Shown in pieces: positions 36,890-58,711 of a DNA stretch of 64,000 nt (position 1 is the stretch's first letter; every line of letters starts with the position of its first letter). The notes beneath the pieces were generated by a model. It searched no databases, was not told where the DNA came from, and saw only the letters and a program-made list of their open reading frames with translations. This DNA comes from Chrysomallon squamiferum. Lineage: Eukaryota > Mollusca > Gastropoda > Neomphalida > Peltospiridae. Location of the stretch: assembly GCA_012295275.1 (NCBI GenBank), contig CM022674.1, forward strand, positions 12,779,364 through 12,843,363. The letters run 5' to 3'. The translations under genes and the position numbers were made by a program.

Positions 36890-36920
<31 letters not shown>

Positions 36921-37765
36921 TTTATTTATCTTTATTTATTTTTATTTTTATTTTTTTTATGTAAATGAAATCATAGGAATTCAAATATTGCAGTGTCTTT
37001 GTGTTGCACTAACAACAATTTAGAAAGAAAAATAACCCCCATTTTTTTTTCTTCAATCATTTGTACTAATTAACAACATTGTAATAATAATTTTATACTA
37101 AAATCATGCCTGTAAAAATACCTGAAAGGTATTTGGTTCTTTATCTGAATTCTGCATACCTGTAATTTTATCCAGGTGTATTAAACTATCAGTTAATTGT
37201 TCTAACACCTTACACTTGTCATATTTGCTAAGTATACTAATCCTAGAAATTATTACTAATCTTCATACAATTGACATTTGTTTCCTACCCATTAACAGTA
37301 ATAAATTATTATTACCTAAATAAAGAAAAACATTTCAGACAGTAATAATTTTCTTCAGGTGCTTGAAGGTAACAGGAGTATCATCAAGGTGATAATTTAA
37401 TAACAAATTTCACTCACCTGTTTTATTTGCCAGGTAACTAAAATTCATACACCTTGACCATGGTCACTGATGAGATGACCAATGTTGCTGTGGTCGCTGT
37501 TGTAACGGTCAGTGTATTGCAGAGTATCACATGTCTGTGTTTTTTTTTATCATGTACATTTGATTTTACTTATTGTCAGTCACTTTTCATGTACAGAAAT
37601 GTTTTTTTTTTTTTTCTTTCTTCTTAATATTGTGGATGTTGGGATGTATGTCTCGACACAGTGATGATGTAGTATTTATGTGAGACGTTGTATACGTCAT
37701 GTATTGGTCTCACTTGCCAAACCTTCATTCATTAAACTTCTGGTCTTGAACAAATCTTGTTTTGT
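32733..37765 (+). other. Probable 3' UTR and 3' flank of the atrophin gene
   Basis: No ORF of interest. AT-rich non-coding sequence follows the stop without obvious splice sites, and two good polyadenylation contexts occur at 35022 and 37731. A degenerate ~25-bp repeat lies at about 34018-34195, and a palindromic AT array at 35395-35480 could fold into a long hairpin. The true transcript end cannot be fixed from sequence alone. Confidence 0.45.
35022..35058 (+). terminator. Candidate polyadenylation signal (proximal)
   Basis: AATAAA at 35022-35027 is followed about 20 bases later by a GT-rich stretch (TTTGTGAGTTTTTTG), the usual cleavage-site arrangement. It would give a 3' UTR of about 2.3 kb. 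Confidence 0.35.

Positions 37766-37790
<25 letters not shown>
37731..37790 (+). terminator. Candidate polyadenylation signal (distal)
   Basis: ATTAAA at 37731-37736 is followed by a T- and GT-rich downstream element (TTGTTTTGTTTTTG). The 250 bases upstream are more complex in composition than the rest, as often seen near a transcript end. It would give a 3' UTR of about 5 kb. Confidence 0.35.
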
Positions 37791-40915
<3,125 letters not shown>

Positions 40916-40946
40916 GCGACGTCAGATCACGTGATCCGGTCTAAAA
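40916..40946 (+). promoter_or_regulatory. CRE / E-box promoter-like segment
   Basis: GACGTCAG (CRE-like) is followed six bases later by the palindromic E-box TCACGTGA (40927-40934), 13 bases before an ATG in favourable context (AAAATGG). The same CRE-plus-TCACGTGA pairing recurs at 47479-47499. Confidence 0.35.
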
Positions 40947-41584
40947 ATGGCAGACAACTGTGATTTTCGAACATTTCATTTGATGTAAGTTTTCGTAACT
41001 CAAGCGGTCATACGGTCCAGTCACCTGAACTAAAGGGAATTTTGGAAGATGTTTTATCAATTTTTATTATCAACAAGTGGCTAATACTCGAGATTCATGG
41101 AATTTTCTTTGAAAACAGCGCACCGACTACGATCTCAATTATATTACCGTAATGGATTTAATAAGTAAGTCAAGATAATTTCATTCGTAACTATTCTTGG
41201 TTTCGTATTTCTAATTAAAGAATATTAAATAATGCTTATACATTTAGTGAATCGAAATCTTACTGCTTATTAGGCTCCAGACTTAAAGATAATGATAATC
41301 ATGATGATGATGATGATGATTATAATCCTGCCGATGTTATTGTGGATGATTTACTAACAAGTATGTCAAAATAATCACATTTTTAATTTACATTTCTAGT
41401 CATAGATACTGGCTAGGTTTGAAAGACGCAGTTTACTTGGAACAAAGATTCCAAAAATGGTCATATCGTACATTTGAACTTATACTAATGAATCTTTTAT
41501 ATATAAGATTCTTTTAAATTTTAAATGTTTTTTTTTTAATTATGAACATTTATTTCAGTAACCGAAGAAAATATAAATAGATAA
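40947..41584 (+). CDS. Weak candidate small spliced gene
   Basis: Possible exons: 40947-40984 (ATGGCAGACAACTG..., ends AT|GTAAGT), 41119-41164, 41274-41360 and 41559-41584. Exons 2-4 join in phase 1 throughout from the ATG at 41152: MDLISSRLKDNDNHDDDDDD, YNPADVIVDDLLT, ITEENINR and TAA. The exon 1 ATG would instead give a short upstream ORF that terminates inside exon 2. Splice signals are good (AAACAG, TTATTAG, TTTCAG; GTAAGT, GTAAGT, GTATGT). The 41-residue acidic product matches nothing that I recognise; it could be a non-coding transcript or chance. Confidence 0.22.
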
Positions 41585-41800
41585 TAATAAAACAAAACAA
41601 AACATAACATTTATTACAGATAAAAATTAAAATTTGTAATTTAAAACCTAAACTGTAAAAGTATTTTCAAAGCATTCGCCTGAAATGTACGTCAGTGATT
41701 GTTACAACGAACATTTCAGCCCAGGCTGGGGGACGAGAACCCTGCTTTGAACCAGCCCACCTGAAAAAAAAAGAATGAGAAAAGATTACAAATAGAATTG

Positions 41801-42870
<1,070 letters not shown>

Positions 42871-43135
42871 CAACTGCCCTGCGGCCCGACTGCCCTGTCA
42901 ACTAACTGCCCTGCGGCCCGACTGCCCCACCCCCAAACTGCCCTGCGGCCCGACTGCCCTGTCACCTAACTGCCCTGCGGCCCGACTGCCCCACCCCCAA
43001 ACTGCCCTGCGGCCCGACTGCCCTGTCAACTAACTGCCCTGCGGCCCGACTGCCCTGTCAACTAACTGCCCTGCGGCCCGACTGCCCCACCCCCAAACTG
43101 CCCTGCGGCCCGGCTGCCCTACCACTGCCCGGCTC
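42871..43135. repeat. GC-rich satellite (ACTGCCCTGCGGCCCG units)
   Basis: ACTGCCCTGCGGCCCG alternates with ACTGCCCTGTCAACTA or ACTGCCCCACCCCCAA, in dimer or trimer order. It is far more GC-rich than anything else in the window. Confidence 0.92.
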
Positions 43136-43387
43136 AGCTAAACCATCTGTTTTTGCTAACACTATTTTTTATACTATTTTGTGGTGTTTGTTGTGATAAT
43201 GGTAGTAACAGGAATTCGGTATTGAACAGTTGGAAAATAATTTCAAAAATGTAATATATTAGATAGAAGTACTTACCAATCGAAAATTCAAGTAACTAAC
43301 TTGAAATTAAAAATAAGCATGCACATCTTGTCGAAAATTAACAAATTATTTAGTAACGGATTAGCAAACAGCACAATAAATAAATAA

Positions 43388-43421
<34 letters not shown>

Positions 43422-44184
43422 AATAAATAAATAAATAAATAAAAACAATTGATTTCAAGGAATGGAGAAATAAATGTAATTTATTTATTATTGTTATTGT
43501 TATTGATGTTGTTGTTGTTGTCGTCGTCGTTGTTGTTGTTGTTATTAAATAGTTAAACGAGGCATTTTAATACAATATTTCTTACCAGATGAATATCCAG
43601 ATTTATGAGTCAAAATGAAAACACCACATCCTGTACAAAACATACGATTATCAGATCAGAAAAAAAAGTTATGTTATTATAATATATATATATATATAAA
43701 TATTCAGTCTTCCAGTCTTAATATATTAATAAAAAAAAAAATTACTAGAAAGGAAGCAATATAAACGAGCAAATAAAATGTTCAGTCTTGACACGATCAT
43801 TTGTAACGAGTATGACGTCATAATAATCGCTGAATTTGAACTGTACGATGGAAAACAACGTAAATGCATGGTCTTCGTGGTGGTTACAATAAAAACTACA
43901 TCAACAACTACTACTACCACTACCACTTCTACTACTACTATTACTACCACTACTACTATACTACTCAAATACTATTGATTTTGCTGTTGCTAAGCAGTTA
44001 TGTTCGCCCCATTCATATCCATTTATAAGAAAGATGAATCTAAAGAGATTAAACTGTATTTGTAAATCATATTATTAAAATTCTGACTATTAAACATTAA
44101 TTAAATAATAATCTTGATTTTAATCATTAATTTTTCTTATATAAATAAATTTGAACTTACTATTTTCTCTTTTTAAACAGAAAG

Positions 44185-44311
44185 AGAAAGGTTGTGCGAA
44201 GGAAATCTTGAAAGGTATGATGAACGTTAGTGACAGTCGTGACGTCATAACAGTTACTACGAAACACTCGGAGAGTAACGGGTATCTAAGAAAGAATAAA
44301 CGATATTTACA

Positions 44312-44313
<2 letters not shown>
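44185..44313 (+). CDS. Weak candidate terminal exon
   Basis: TTTTTAAACAG is followed by an open frame KEKGCAKEILKGMMNVSDSR, then DVITVTTKHSESNGYLRKNK, RYLQ and a stop. There is no homology that I recognise and no partner exon in the right phase; chance is likely. Confidence 0.12.
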
Positions 44314-44357
<44 letters not shown>

Positions 44358-44483
44358 TAAAAATTAAATTGATTTATTATTATTATTGTTCATCAGTTTC
44401 TTCTTCTTCTTCTCCTTATTATTATTTTAGATGACTAAACGTTTTCTTTCTTTAATTTTTCCTTCCTTCCGTTATTTTTTCTT

Positions 44484-44547
<64 letters not shown>

Positions 44548-45492
44548 ATTTCTTCTTCTTCTTATTATTATTAGTATCTATACGATAAAATCTGTCTACA
44601 ATTTTATGTACGCTATTATGGTACAACATAAAATAAGTATTAAGACGGAAGTTACGGCGGTGGAAATTTCTACGCAGCAGACGACTTGAAGAAGATGCTC
44701 ATTAAACACATCTAGGTGATCGAGACTTCTCGAAGGTTTGGGCTAAAATCCGACATCAAAGCGATTGGTAACAGAATTTTTTTGTTTATGTCGTGCGCGG
44801 ACAAGCAATAATCAATGTCGAGTTATCGATTGTGGAAATTAAACCAATTACTCTTCATTTGTTCTCCAGTGTTCGTGCGCTCGCTGTGATGGTTTTTATT
44901 AAAACGTTATAGTCAGCTGATATCGCCAGTATATTGGACGCGGATAATTAATTTAGGACGTCCATTGAAGACTTACAACATCTTTCGATGGCTGTCCTTT
45001 TTATTGCACATTATTAAATGTTTGAAGATAAAACTCGTTTTCGTTTGACCCACAGTGAGTCATGAACTCCACAGCGATGATATTACATGAATAATAATTT
45101 AAAAAAAAAGTTAAAAGAAATGTCGATAATAAAATCTCATGAAAAAAAGAATAATCTACTTTTAATTTTATTTATTAGTGATGGATTTGTGCTTTCAGAT
45201 TTTTATAAATTGCTGTTTGTTTTAATAGCGGGATTCTGCGCTTTTATGGAAATGAGTTCAGATGAAAAGGTCTGGTGAAACTCATGTGTCGAAATAATTA
45301 CGATTTGAAATATTCCTCAGCGGTGCGAATGCGTGGTCTGCAAATATTTTTAATAGATTTAAATGTTAATTTCACTATAAACGTATGAAGTAGGAGGTTT
45401 TAAAAAAAAAACACAGTTTCCTTTTTTTAATTTAGTTTTATTCTTTTCTTAATTCCAGCTGAAACTGAGATCAATGAATATAGCTTGAGGGG

Positions 45493-45850
<358 letters not shown>

Positions 45851-47420
45851 AACGCTCCTGTCACGTGATGGGTTTAACACTAATAATCACAAACACTAAC
45901 GTTTTTAATTAACGGCTCTCGTATCATCATCTGATCTCAACCCCTCCTCTCTGCTGCCGGGCATTGTTAAAACCAAGAAAGTAGCAAAATACGATCTCTT
46001 CCCATTTGTCGAGAAAGAAAAGGCAAAATGCATATTAGTCGCATTTACTTCGCCACGGCGCCCCAGGCGAATTCAGCAGTAAGAAAAGAACTCATTAAGA
46101 TGCAATTTCTTTGCAAATTATGTCATTTTTTTTCTTTTCCATTCAAGCGACTAGCTTTCTGCATCTAGTCTCAATTTGCTTAGAGAAGAAAATGATTTGC
46201 CAAGAAACCGAACTCATTTTGCGTTTAATAATGGCCGCTGTTAGACTGTTATTACAGCGCTCAGACAGTTTTTGTTACCTTTGTTCCGCTTCATTGTGTT
46301 TCTGTGCAGTGGGGACTTTTCCTAATTACGTCATAATAAAAGACGAGAAACTAATTTAAATCCACTTTCTGTCTTCTTTTCTTTTCTTTTTATTTCATAT
46401 TTCTTTCCTTCTTTCTTTCTTTCTTTCTTTCTTCGTATTTCTTTCCTTTTGCACCCGACGTGAAAGGCAGATGATGAAAAAGTTGGTTTGAATTTTGTTC
46501 GTCATTCTTCTAAACCCACCAATTTGTTTGTTCTTTGAATTTGTATTTGATTTAAAACAGGGAAAATAGTAGAAGATGATAAAAAAATAAATGAAACATG
46601 AAAGAAAGAAAATTGAGTAAAGTAAGACGTAGTGGCAGTAGTAGTAATTATTGTAATAATAGCAGTAACGGTAGTTTTAGTAATAGTAGCAATAGTAATA
46701 GCAGTAACGGAAGTAGTAGCGTAGTAGTAGTAGTAGTAGTTATTGTAGAAATAGCATAATTGTAGTAGTAATATTAGTAGTAGTAGTGGTAGTATCAGTA
46801 CTAGTAGTTATTGTATCAATAGTAGTAGTTATTTTAGCAGTAGCAGTAGCAGTAGTGGTAGTATCAGTAGTAGTAGTTATTGTAGCAGTAGCAGTAGTAG
46901 TAGTGGTAGTATAATTATAGTAATCCCATTAATAATAGCAATAGCAGTAACAGTAGCAGCAGATGTAACAGTAATAGTAAAATAATAATGATAGGAGTTG
47001 TAGTAGTAGTTGTAACAGCAGACGTAATAATGACATATATAGCAGCAGTAGTAATAGTAGTGGTAATAATAATAATGATAGACGTAGTACTAGTAACAGA
47101 TTGTAATAGTAGTAGTAGAGGTAGTAGTATTTGCTGTTGTCGTGGTGGTGGTGATGGTGGTTATTATTCAGATGATAATACCTATGCAATAAAAAAAAAA
47201 TCTCATTCAAACGGTAAACTGACTGTCAGCAAGAAATTCCCACTGTCACGTCTAGATTTAATTATTTTGTCTGTATCTTAACGCGATTTTTCTGAGCTGG
47301 AATCCGTGGCAATATTCTGATGATTTAAAACCACAGACTTAACGCGTCAGACGTAGACAAAGCAGCGACTGCGACTCGAAACGCGCACTGACAATAGAAA
47401 CGTCCGTAATCGTCTTATCG

Positions 47421-47520
47421 TATAAAACAGCTTGTTGGCAGACATGTTGTGTTTCGAGGAGGACTGCCACTCACCGCGTGACGTCAGGACGTCACGTGAT
47501 GCACTTACATCAAAATTAAT
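47421..47520 (+). promoter_or_regulatory. TATA-like motif with CRE/E-box cluster
   Basis: TATAAAA at 47421-47427 precedes an ATG at 47444 opening MLCFEEDCHSPRDVRTSRD and a stop after 28 codons. TGACGTCA (47479-47486), a second GACGTCAC and TCACGTGA (47492-47499) lie just downstream. This reads as a regulatory island; the tiny ORF is not supported as a gene. Confidence 0.3.
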
Positions 47521-47850
47521 CTGCTTTTGAACCGGCGAGAGAGAGTCGTACAGATAATTGAGTTTGGAGAGCGTTAATATTGTTCAGGTGTGCACTGATG
47601 TTAAAAGGTGCTTAGATTAATCTTCTTTTTATAATAAAGACATATTTTTTTTTAATTTTTTTTTTTTACTGTGGCGCGTCTGCTATTATAGATATGACGT
47701 AATAGAATAGGGAAGTCGGCAGGTTTTTCAGTCGTTTCGTATGTAAATACGTCAGAGTCTGAGTAAATAGGGGTGAATAAGTGTTAGTAAATTAACAGCA
47801 TGAATAAATATACGTCTATACAAACACGACAACAAAAAGTAGACCCGTAA

Positions 47851-47883
<33 letters not shown>

Positions 47884-47909
47884 CATCATCATAAAATTAA
47901 TAATAGCAC

Positions 47910-47951
<42 letters not shown>

Positions 47952-48034
47952 TAATAATAATAATAATAATGCATGGTAGGTGTTGAGTTGTTTATTAATA
48001 ATCAGTCAGTAACACAATACATTTTATTATTAGA

Positions 48035-50735
<2,701 letters not shown>

Positions 50736-50930
50736 CTGGAAAATGAGTTATAAAATAATACGGTTTCGAAAGAAGCAGTTAAAATTAAGATCCTCTATTT
50801 TATGATATTTATGTTTGTGTTTGTCGACAAACTGTAAAAGAGATAACCGTGAGCCCACGCCCAGATCTCTTGCTTGTTATTAATAATAATAATAATAATA
50901 ATAATAATGATGATGATAATGATGATGATG

Positions 50931-50965
<35 letters not shown>

Positions 50966-50987
50966 GATAATAATAATAATAATAATG

Positions 50988-51034
<47 letters not shown>

Positions 51035-51047
51035 AATAATAATAATG

Positions 51048-51096
<49 letters not shown>

Positions 51097-52305
51097 TATA
51101 ATAATATAGTAATAACAATAAATTAGTAATAATGATAATAATGATGATGATAATCCTACTACTAATAAAATCGTCTTCAGTCATCCATTCCAAATATAGT
51201 TAATTGAAAGTGTTTCTACAAAAACTGTACATATTTATTTCATTAATTTTTTTTTTTTTAAAAATTACTTCCAGCTCCAGTGATAAAATAAATTTCATTT
51301 TTTTTTTTCATTTTTCTTTTTACCCACATTTCAAAAACTTTTAAATTTTAAGTTTTTTTAGTTCCTTTTCTTTTTAATTTTTTTTAGTTCCTTTTCTTTT
51401 CTCATTTTGTCTTTCTCGTAACAATTAATCTCTCTCTAGCTGGCTGTTTCTTCCCCTTCATACTTCCTCCATCTAACTATCTGTGTTAAACTATGTCTTT
51501 CTAAAAATAAATAAAAACAAACAAACAGACTGACAAATAAATAAATAAATAAATAAAAATGAGATAAATAGATAAAAGAAAGCCAACAACGATTCTTTCG
51601 AGTTTTACATTTTTTATTTCATTTTAAAAAAGAAACGAAAATGAGAACACTACGGAAATATGGAAGAATGCAGAGATAATTTTAACAAGTTTATGATGAT
51701 AAAAAATAACACGTGTTTTTATTTTATTTACACATTGTGTGTTTATATATATTTACAGGTAATAAATCAATAAAACAAAGTAGAAAGATAAAATAAAAAT
51801 CTCGATATAAGTAAATTTATTTAAGTGCCACTTAGAGATATTGATTCAGGTTATCGCTAAACAACAATGGCTGTTCAATGTTTTGAATCGTGATTGAAAA
51901 TTAGCAAAGTCATAACTGTTTAATGTTCTAAGATATTCAGTGAGTGCATGCTTTACAGGAACAAAAATATTTGAAATTTCTTTTTAATTTTCTTATGAAT
52001 AAGTGTTGAAATATATTAATTGTTAAATATTTATTTCTAATAACTTGAAAAGTGTATTTAAAAGATTCGTGTATTTCTCATTTGAGTCTGATGTGTCTGA
52101 ATTTATGAGACTTTTTATCACAAATATCAAATGGTTAAAACTGTAACTTCTCAAATGTCACTGAAAATTAAAAGTCAAGAACGTAAAGTCATTAAATGTT
52201 AAAGGTCAATTCTTAAATGTCACTGAAGAATGAATAATCTTGAAAGTCATCAAAGAACCTGAAAGTCTGTGTTGAAGATGTTTTGACTGAAATTACTTAC
52301 AAATT

Positions 52306-52342
<37 letters not shown>

Positions 52343-52581
52343 TAACAATAATAATAACAATAACAATAATAACGATAATAAAAATAACATTAATAATAAT
52401 ATTAATGATAATAATAACAGTAATAGCACTAATAATAACAACAGCAATAATAACAACATCAACACTAATAATAATAAAATTAATAATAATAACATTAATA
52501 ATAATTGTAATAATGATAGCAGTAATAACAATGATAATAATAATAATAAAAATAACAGTAATAATAATAATAATAATAATA

Positions 52582-52624
<43 letters not shown>

Positions 52625-54128
52625 TAATAATAAAGTAACCAATATCTGAATAATTTTGTATCAGTCAAAAAGTGAAAGTAACAGCAACCTGACTGTTTAT
52701 TGAAAACTGATGTGAATTTCAAATCTGAATTCTGTTTCAGTTAAAACACAAAAATCTGACACACAGTAACTGATGAAAAAATTAATTAATTTGCTTTTTA
52801 GTGCTTTTAAGCAGAACCAACGTTAACATTTGTGTCGGAATGTGAATTAAATGATTTTTGTAAGAACTTTTGTGTGATATCTGCTGTAACCAATACAGAA
52901 AATCGCTGTATCAAAACTGAAATGATTTATATGAGTCATGTAATCTCGTTTTAAAATGAATATGTCAAAAAGTTACATAAAGATTTAAATAGTGAGTTAG
53001 ATTGCTGGTTTGCTTATAATTACGTTTGGTGCTAATACATAAATAAATAAATCATGACTTCTTTATAATTTGTTTAAATTTTTGGAAAAATACATTTTTA
53101 TGATGGTATGAACAACCGTAAAATTTTAATTTCTTTTTTTCATTTTGCTATATTTTTTCTTGCTAACATATTTGAGCTGACAATAAAAAATAGGCTATAT
53201 ACATTTGGTAAACTTTCAAATGTCTGATTTATTCAGTGAACATCATTATTATCATGTAAAGTTTTGACAAAGTTTTTCTTTATATCAGTCCATGATTTCT
53301 GATTTAAGATTCTCTGTGAATAGTGACGTCACGATTACATAAGAAAAAAAAAAAAAAAAGTGCCCGGATTTGTTTGTGTATTTTCATACTTTGTTGTTAG
53401 TAAAGTTTGGTTATGTAACAAAAAAAAAACAATCATTAGAATGTATACGAACGTGTTTAAGTTGTTTGTTAAAATAATCAAACATAATTTGTAAAAACAA
53501 AAGAAGAAAAACAATTTTAAAAAAAAAAATTATTTAAAAAATAAAATAACAATAATAATAAACATTCAGGCCATTTTCACCACCGCATACAATCTTTAGA
53601 TTTCGTTGGCCTAAGAATTCCGATGTAATAACAAAGCAATAGAAAATATTTAATATTGGATCGTGAATTCCAATCTTTGCACAACTTAAAAAGGTGCAGA
53701 CACAAAGCTGAAAATCTCGAATCTTGAATCCTTCAATTTGCTGATTTTCTGCTCTGAGTCTTACTTTTCAGACCACGATGTTTGTAAACGGGTAGTTAAA
53801 AACCGAGACTTTGTTCTTGTATCTCTGTACGTTTCGCTATGCAGCTTAGTCCCACTCTCGGGAAATCTCGGAAAATCCCGTGAAAGCTCGGTCTCGTCGC
53901 TACCCAACAAATCCAAGGATTCTTGCAGTGTTCCGATCTAATTCACTATCAATATTTACAACGAAGTCATGAATGCTCTTCAATTATTGATAGGAATTTT
54001 GCAGCGGTCTTCTTTTCAGAAAATCCTCGTCGTTACCGAGGCATTAAATGTCCATGCATAATAAAATATGGCGTCCGATGTCAAACTACACAGTCTGACA
54101 CGTGGGAACGTGTGGCGTGTGGTTTCCT

Positions 54129-54142
54129 GCGCCCTCTGGTGG
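54129..54142 (-). promoter_or_regulatory. CTCF-like motif
   Basis: The reverse complement CCACCAGAGGGCGC fits the CTCF core consensus CCASYAGRKGGCRS at all 14 positions. It lies in a GC-richer island with TGACGTCA 35 bases away (54177). Function in this species is inferred only from the motif. Confidence 0.35.
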
Positions 54143-55488
54143 CGCGATGATGAAGGACGATGTAAACAATAGCTGTTGACGTCATAGCTATGGAAAATTC
54201 GGTGAACCTGGAAAAAAAAAAGTAATTTAAAATAAATAAATATGATAAGGATAAAAATATATATATAATGTCATTGTTCTTGATACGGATATATTTTAGA
54301 CATAATTATACCAATATCGTGGAGGTAAATTTATAAATAATTGGTCTCAAATGAATCATTATTGTAATGACAAGTATAAATTATTGCTGTAGACAGGAAT
54401 ACGTTATTCCACTGTGAATAATCAAATCGGCAAGAAAGGTTATGTTAACGACTGAGGCGTCTGCTTTGCGGGGAAAGCTAAAATACTTCTGTCATCATTG
54501 GCTGTTGTAATCTTCTGACACAGAACAACAAACCTTTTCTTTGTTGTTTATTAATTATTCAAACGAAAATTTAGTTTTACAAGAAAAAACATAATTTATC
54601 TGTGTTTTTAAGTCTTTTCGGATCTTTCGGAATTTACAGAACACCACCATGATAAGGGAATTAGTCATTTGTTTGTATTTGTAATAGTTCTTTATCACTC
54701 TCTCAGAAATATCAACAAGAAATAAATTAAATTAAGACAACTATTAACACAAACCACTCTGAAATTAGAAGCCAAAAACGAGAACTAAACCAAAAACAAC
54801 ATCTGTAAGCTCCCCAGGCTCTGTTATCTTTCATCCAAAGCGATTACTTCCTTTGAGATCGATAATAATGACCGCTGGTCAGTTATTCTTTCACACCTGT
54901 CCCCCATTTCGCATTAAAGGACAGTCCTCGAGGACCCAGGCTGTTGGCCAGTACATGAAGCGGTCTGGTTAATCGCCGCAAATGGACAGATCGCCGTATT
55001 TTCATTGTAGTATCGCTTATTCAGAGAGCTTCCGTCCTAATAATTACCGTAAATACTCTCAAATTGACGCCGGTTTTATCGATTATCTGCAGCGGGTTGA
55101 CCAGGACAAAACTGGACACTTCACCTAAACGCGAAACTCTCCATCAAGTTAAAAAAAAAAAAAAAAATTTTGTTACAGTTACGTATTTCCGGAAGTGTGA
55201 TAATGAGGTCACGTTCGCCATGACGTTAAATTAATTTGAACGTGTTAGTAGGTTAGCGAGTTAGTGAATTAGAAATATTCTAGTTAGTACTGTTAGTTAG
55301 GTTCTGTTAGAAGAAGGCAGGTTGTTGGATGTTTTTACAGTTTTGACAGTATAAAGTTTAAGGCTGCCCACCAGAAGAATGATTAAATGGTTTCAGTATT
55401 AAAATATCTGATATTTGTTTTATGATGTTCATCGGTAAACAGATTAAATTAAATTAAATTAAAATGAAGAAGATGATAATAATAATAA

Positions 55489-55531
<43 letters not shown>

Positions 55532-55585
55532 AAAATAAATTTGTAATATTAGTAGGAGCTCTGATGTAACTACGAAATTAATATT

Positions 55586-55677
<92 letters not shown>

Positions 55678-57254
55678 TTCTCTCACTCTCCATCTTCCAT
55701 CTCTCTCTCATCATCATCATCCTCCTCACAATATGCTTATCCCTAAATCTTTTTCTCATTAGCAAATCAAAAACTAAGAAAAAAACAAACAAAAAAAAAC
55801 ACGTTGACTCTCCCATCCAAACATCAGCGCCTGGAAGACAAATTGAAGCCAGCGAGGTGAAAACGTGAAGACCCTCGATCAAGCCGTTGATGAGACATAA
55901 ACTCTTAATCATTGCTCAAGTCAGCCGGCTAAAACTGGGGTAGAGCGACAAGGCGATTAGAAACACGCAGTTTTTTGTCGTCGAGATGCGAGTTTTGACA
56001 AATTAATGATATCGCAGCGCCCCCATGCAGTGACTGATTGCTTATTGAAGGATTTCCACTGATAACGAAAAGATGATAAGAGTGTTAAAAAAATCTAAAA
56101 ATTTATATATTTTTTTTATTATTATTATTATTAGAAAAAAAGTTGAAAATATTACTATTAGGCGTATTATTATTCTTGTTGTTGTTGGTTTTCCTATTAT
56201 TACTATTATTGCCGTTGTTGATATTGTTGTTTTTTTTTTTGTTGTTTTTTATTATTATTATTATTTTTATTATTATTATTATTAATATTATTATAGATAC
56301 TGATATTATTACTTTTATTACTGCTATTTATTTATTGTATGTTTTGTTACTATTGTTATTATTGTTATTGCTGTTGATCATATTATTATTATTAATATTA
56401 TTATTATTACTGCTATTTTTTATTATTATTGTTGTTACTGTTATTGCTGTTGTTCATATTATTATTCATATTATTATAATATTCATATTATTCATATTCA
56501 TATTCATATTATTCATATTCATATTCATATTATTGTTGTTATTATTATTATTATCATTATTGTAATGATAGTAACGGCCAAGTTTTTCTGAATATTTCCA
56601 GTAACGTCCAATCATAACATTGTTGTTGTTTTTTAAAAATAATGATTTCTCATTATGATGATAATAATAAGAATTTGAGCCAACGATTTTTGATAATGAT
56701 ATTGTTTACAACAACGTCACTGATATCAGTATTAAACATATCATCGACAAAAATCGATATCTTGTTGATAACAGCAGAAAATCGATCAAACTTATGCCGA
56801 ACATGTTATCACCAGTGACCCATCAGTACAGAAATAACTTTACATTTCGATTCTCGTAATATCAAAAGCAAATCTAATATTATTTACTTGTTACCAAAAT
56901 AACCTCTTATTATGTGTATTTTTCCCTCTATGTTTATATTAAGAATGTTGATTTCTTTTTTTTTTTTCTGAGAAAATTAACTCGCTCACGGTGAGAATTG
57001 ATTTGATGTCAGGTGACCCACTACAAGCGTTTGCTTTATTTTGTCACCGCTGTGTTTTTTTTACACAAATGTTGCGTGCAGTGTTTACTTAAAGAAACAT
57101 TTAGTCTTTGTGATATTGATCCAGATATTTATTTGGATTAGCTGGAGGATAATCTCAAGGATATTAGATCTCTATGAGATATCTGCAGTATTAATCACCT
57201 AGGAGATAACAATACATCTGCATTCATTTTCCAATAAATAAGTAAGTAAGTAAA

Positions 57255-57294
<40 letters not shown>

Positions 57295-58711
57295 TAAAAC
57301 AAACAGGTAAGAAGGTACGTAAATAAATAAATAATTTATTTTACATACATATTTGTACATCGAAACCTTCTACGTTTTCTTTTGTATTACGTATGGTATA
57401 CACTAAATATATTTTTAAAGTTTTATTTGTCTTTGTATTCATCCATCCATCTGTCTCTCTATCTTTGATCTATCTATCTATCTATCTAACTATTTAATTT
57501 AATATGTAGACTTAAACTTTTTATATCTGCAATCAAACTAATACAGATGTACATTACTGTGATCAGTATTAGGTCATTGTTATTAATAATACTGATATCA
57601 TTATCACCATTATCATCATCATTATTATTATCATCATCATCATTATCATCATCATTATAATCATTATCATTATCATCATCATCATTGTCATAACTGACAC
57701 CCTCATCATGTTCGTCTATTAAAGAATCTTATTTTCGTAACTGCACACTTCGCGAGACAGTTCAGTCAGTCCCTAACACGTCGCTACTCCGTGCAAACCT
57801 AATTCCGAACACGGCAAATGTGCCCAATGGGCCGGACAAAGGGAGAATTACAGAAACCAAAGCAGTTCGTCTGTCTGTCAATTATGAGCCATTCTCTGTC
57901 GAATTACGTCTTTCGCAAATCCCGCAATCCCATGATTCTTTAGACGTCGGCATTCAAAGCTTCTTAGCCGGCGAAACGTCATTACAAATGGCCTCCGAGG
58001 AAAATTGTCTTTTAAAAGCGAATGTAAATGACCCAACATTGAAAATGACATTTAGTCACGCCAGGTCGCCTAAGAACGCATCTTTATGGAAGGACAAATG
58101 ACTTTAAGTAATAAATTTGTTTCATCTGACGACGCAGGCATGCTGGTAAATTAGGCTGTGTGCGGTGCGCCAGTGTTTAACGGTGGAATTCAATACCAAC
58201 AATCATAGACCAATTGCCGTTCTCCGTGACGCTATTAAGAACAAACCGGAAGTTGCAAAGGAATATTCGCCTCGCTGTCGGGCTTGCTGAGATCTGTTTT
58301 TAACGTCTGCTTGCACTTTTATTGCCAGAGAGCCAAGATGTGGAGTCGTTTAGCACGCGAGGGCTATTAAACCAGTTATCACCTTACACGAGGTTAATTT
58401 TCTTTGCAAAAAGTCAAAACGTCAAAAAAAACAATAAAGTCTTAGCCTCGATAACTCAGACTTTTATCAGTATTATCTAAACAGTTAATATTCCATAAGG
58501 TCACTGGATCGATTCCTCCCTCTCGGTTAACGTCGTTAATTATTTCCCGATCAAGACAATGCTCCGAAAAATGTGTGTCTTTGTCCACCTAGAAGTACAC
58601 TCAGATAATCGCATACACAGCGGCGTAAAGCAATTTGCTTTCTCTCTGGCCGAGTAGATATTACCAGTAACCAGATTCCCCTTGCAACAAATGAGAGCAC
58701 CGAATCGAGAA

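Noticed and set aside
57820-58101. 93-codon ORF as a gene
   Set aside because: No recognisable domain, no splice partner; it lies in an island better read as non-coding.
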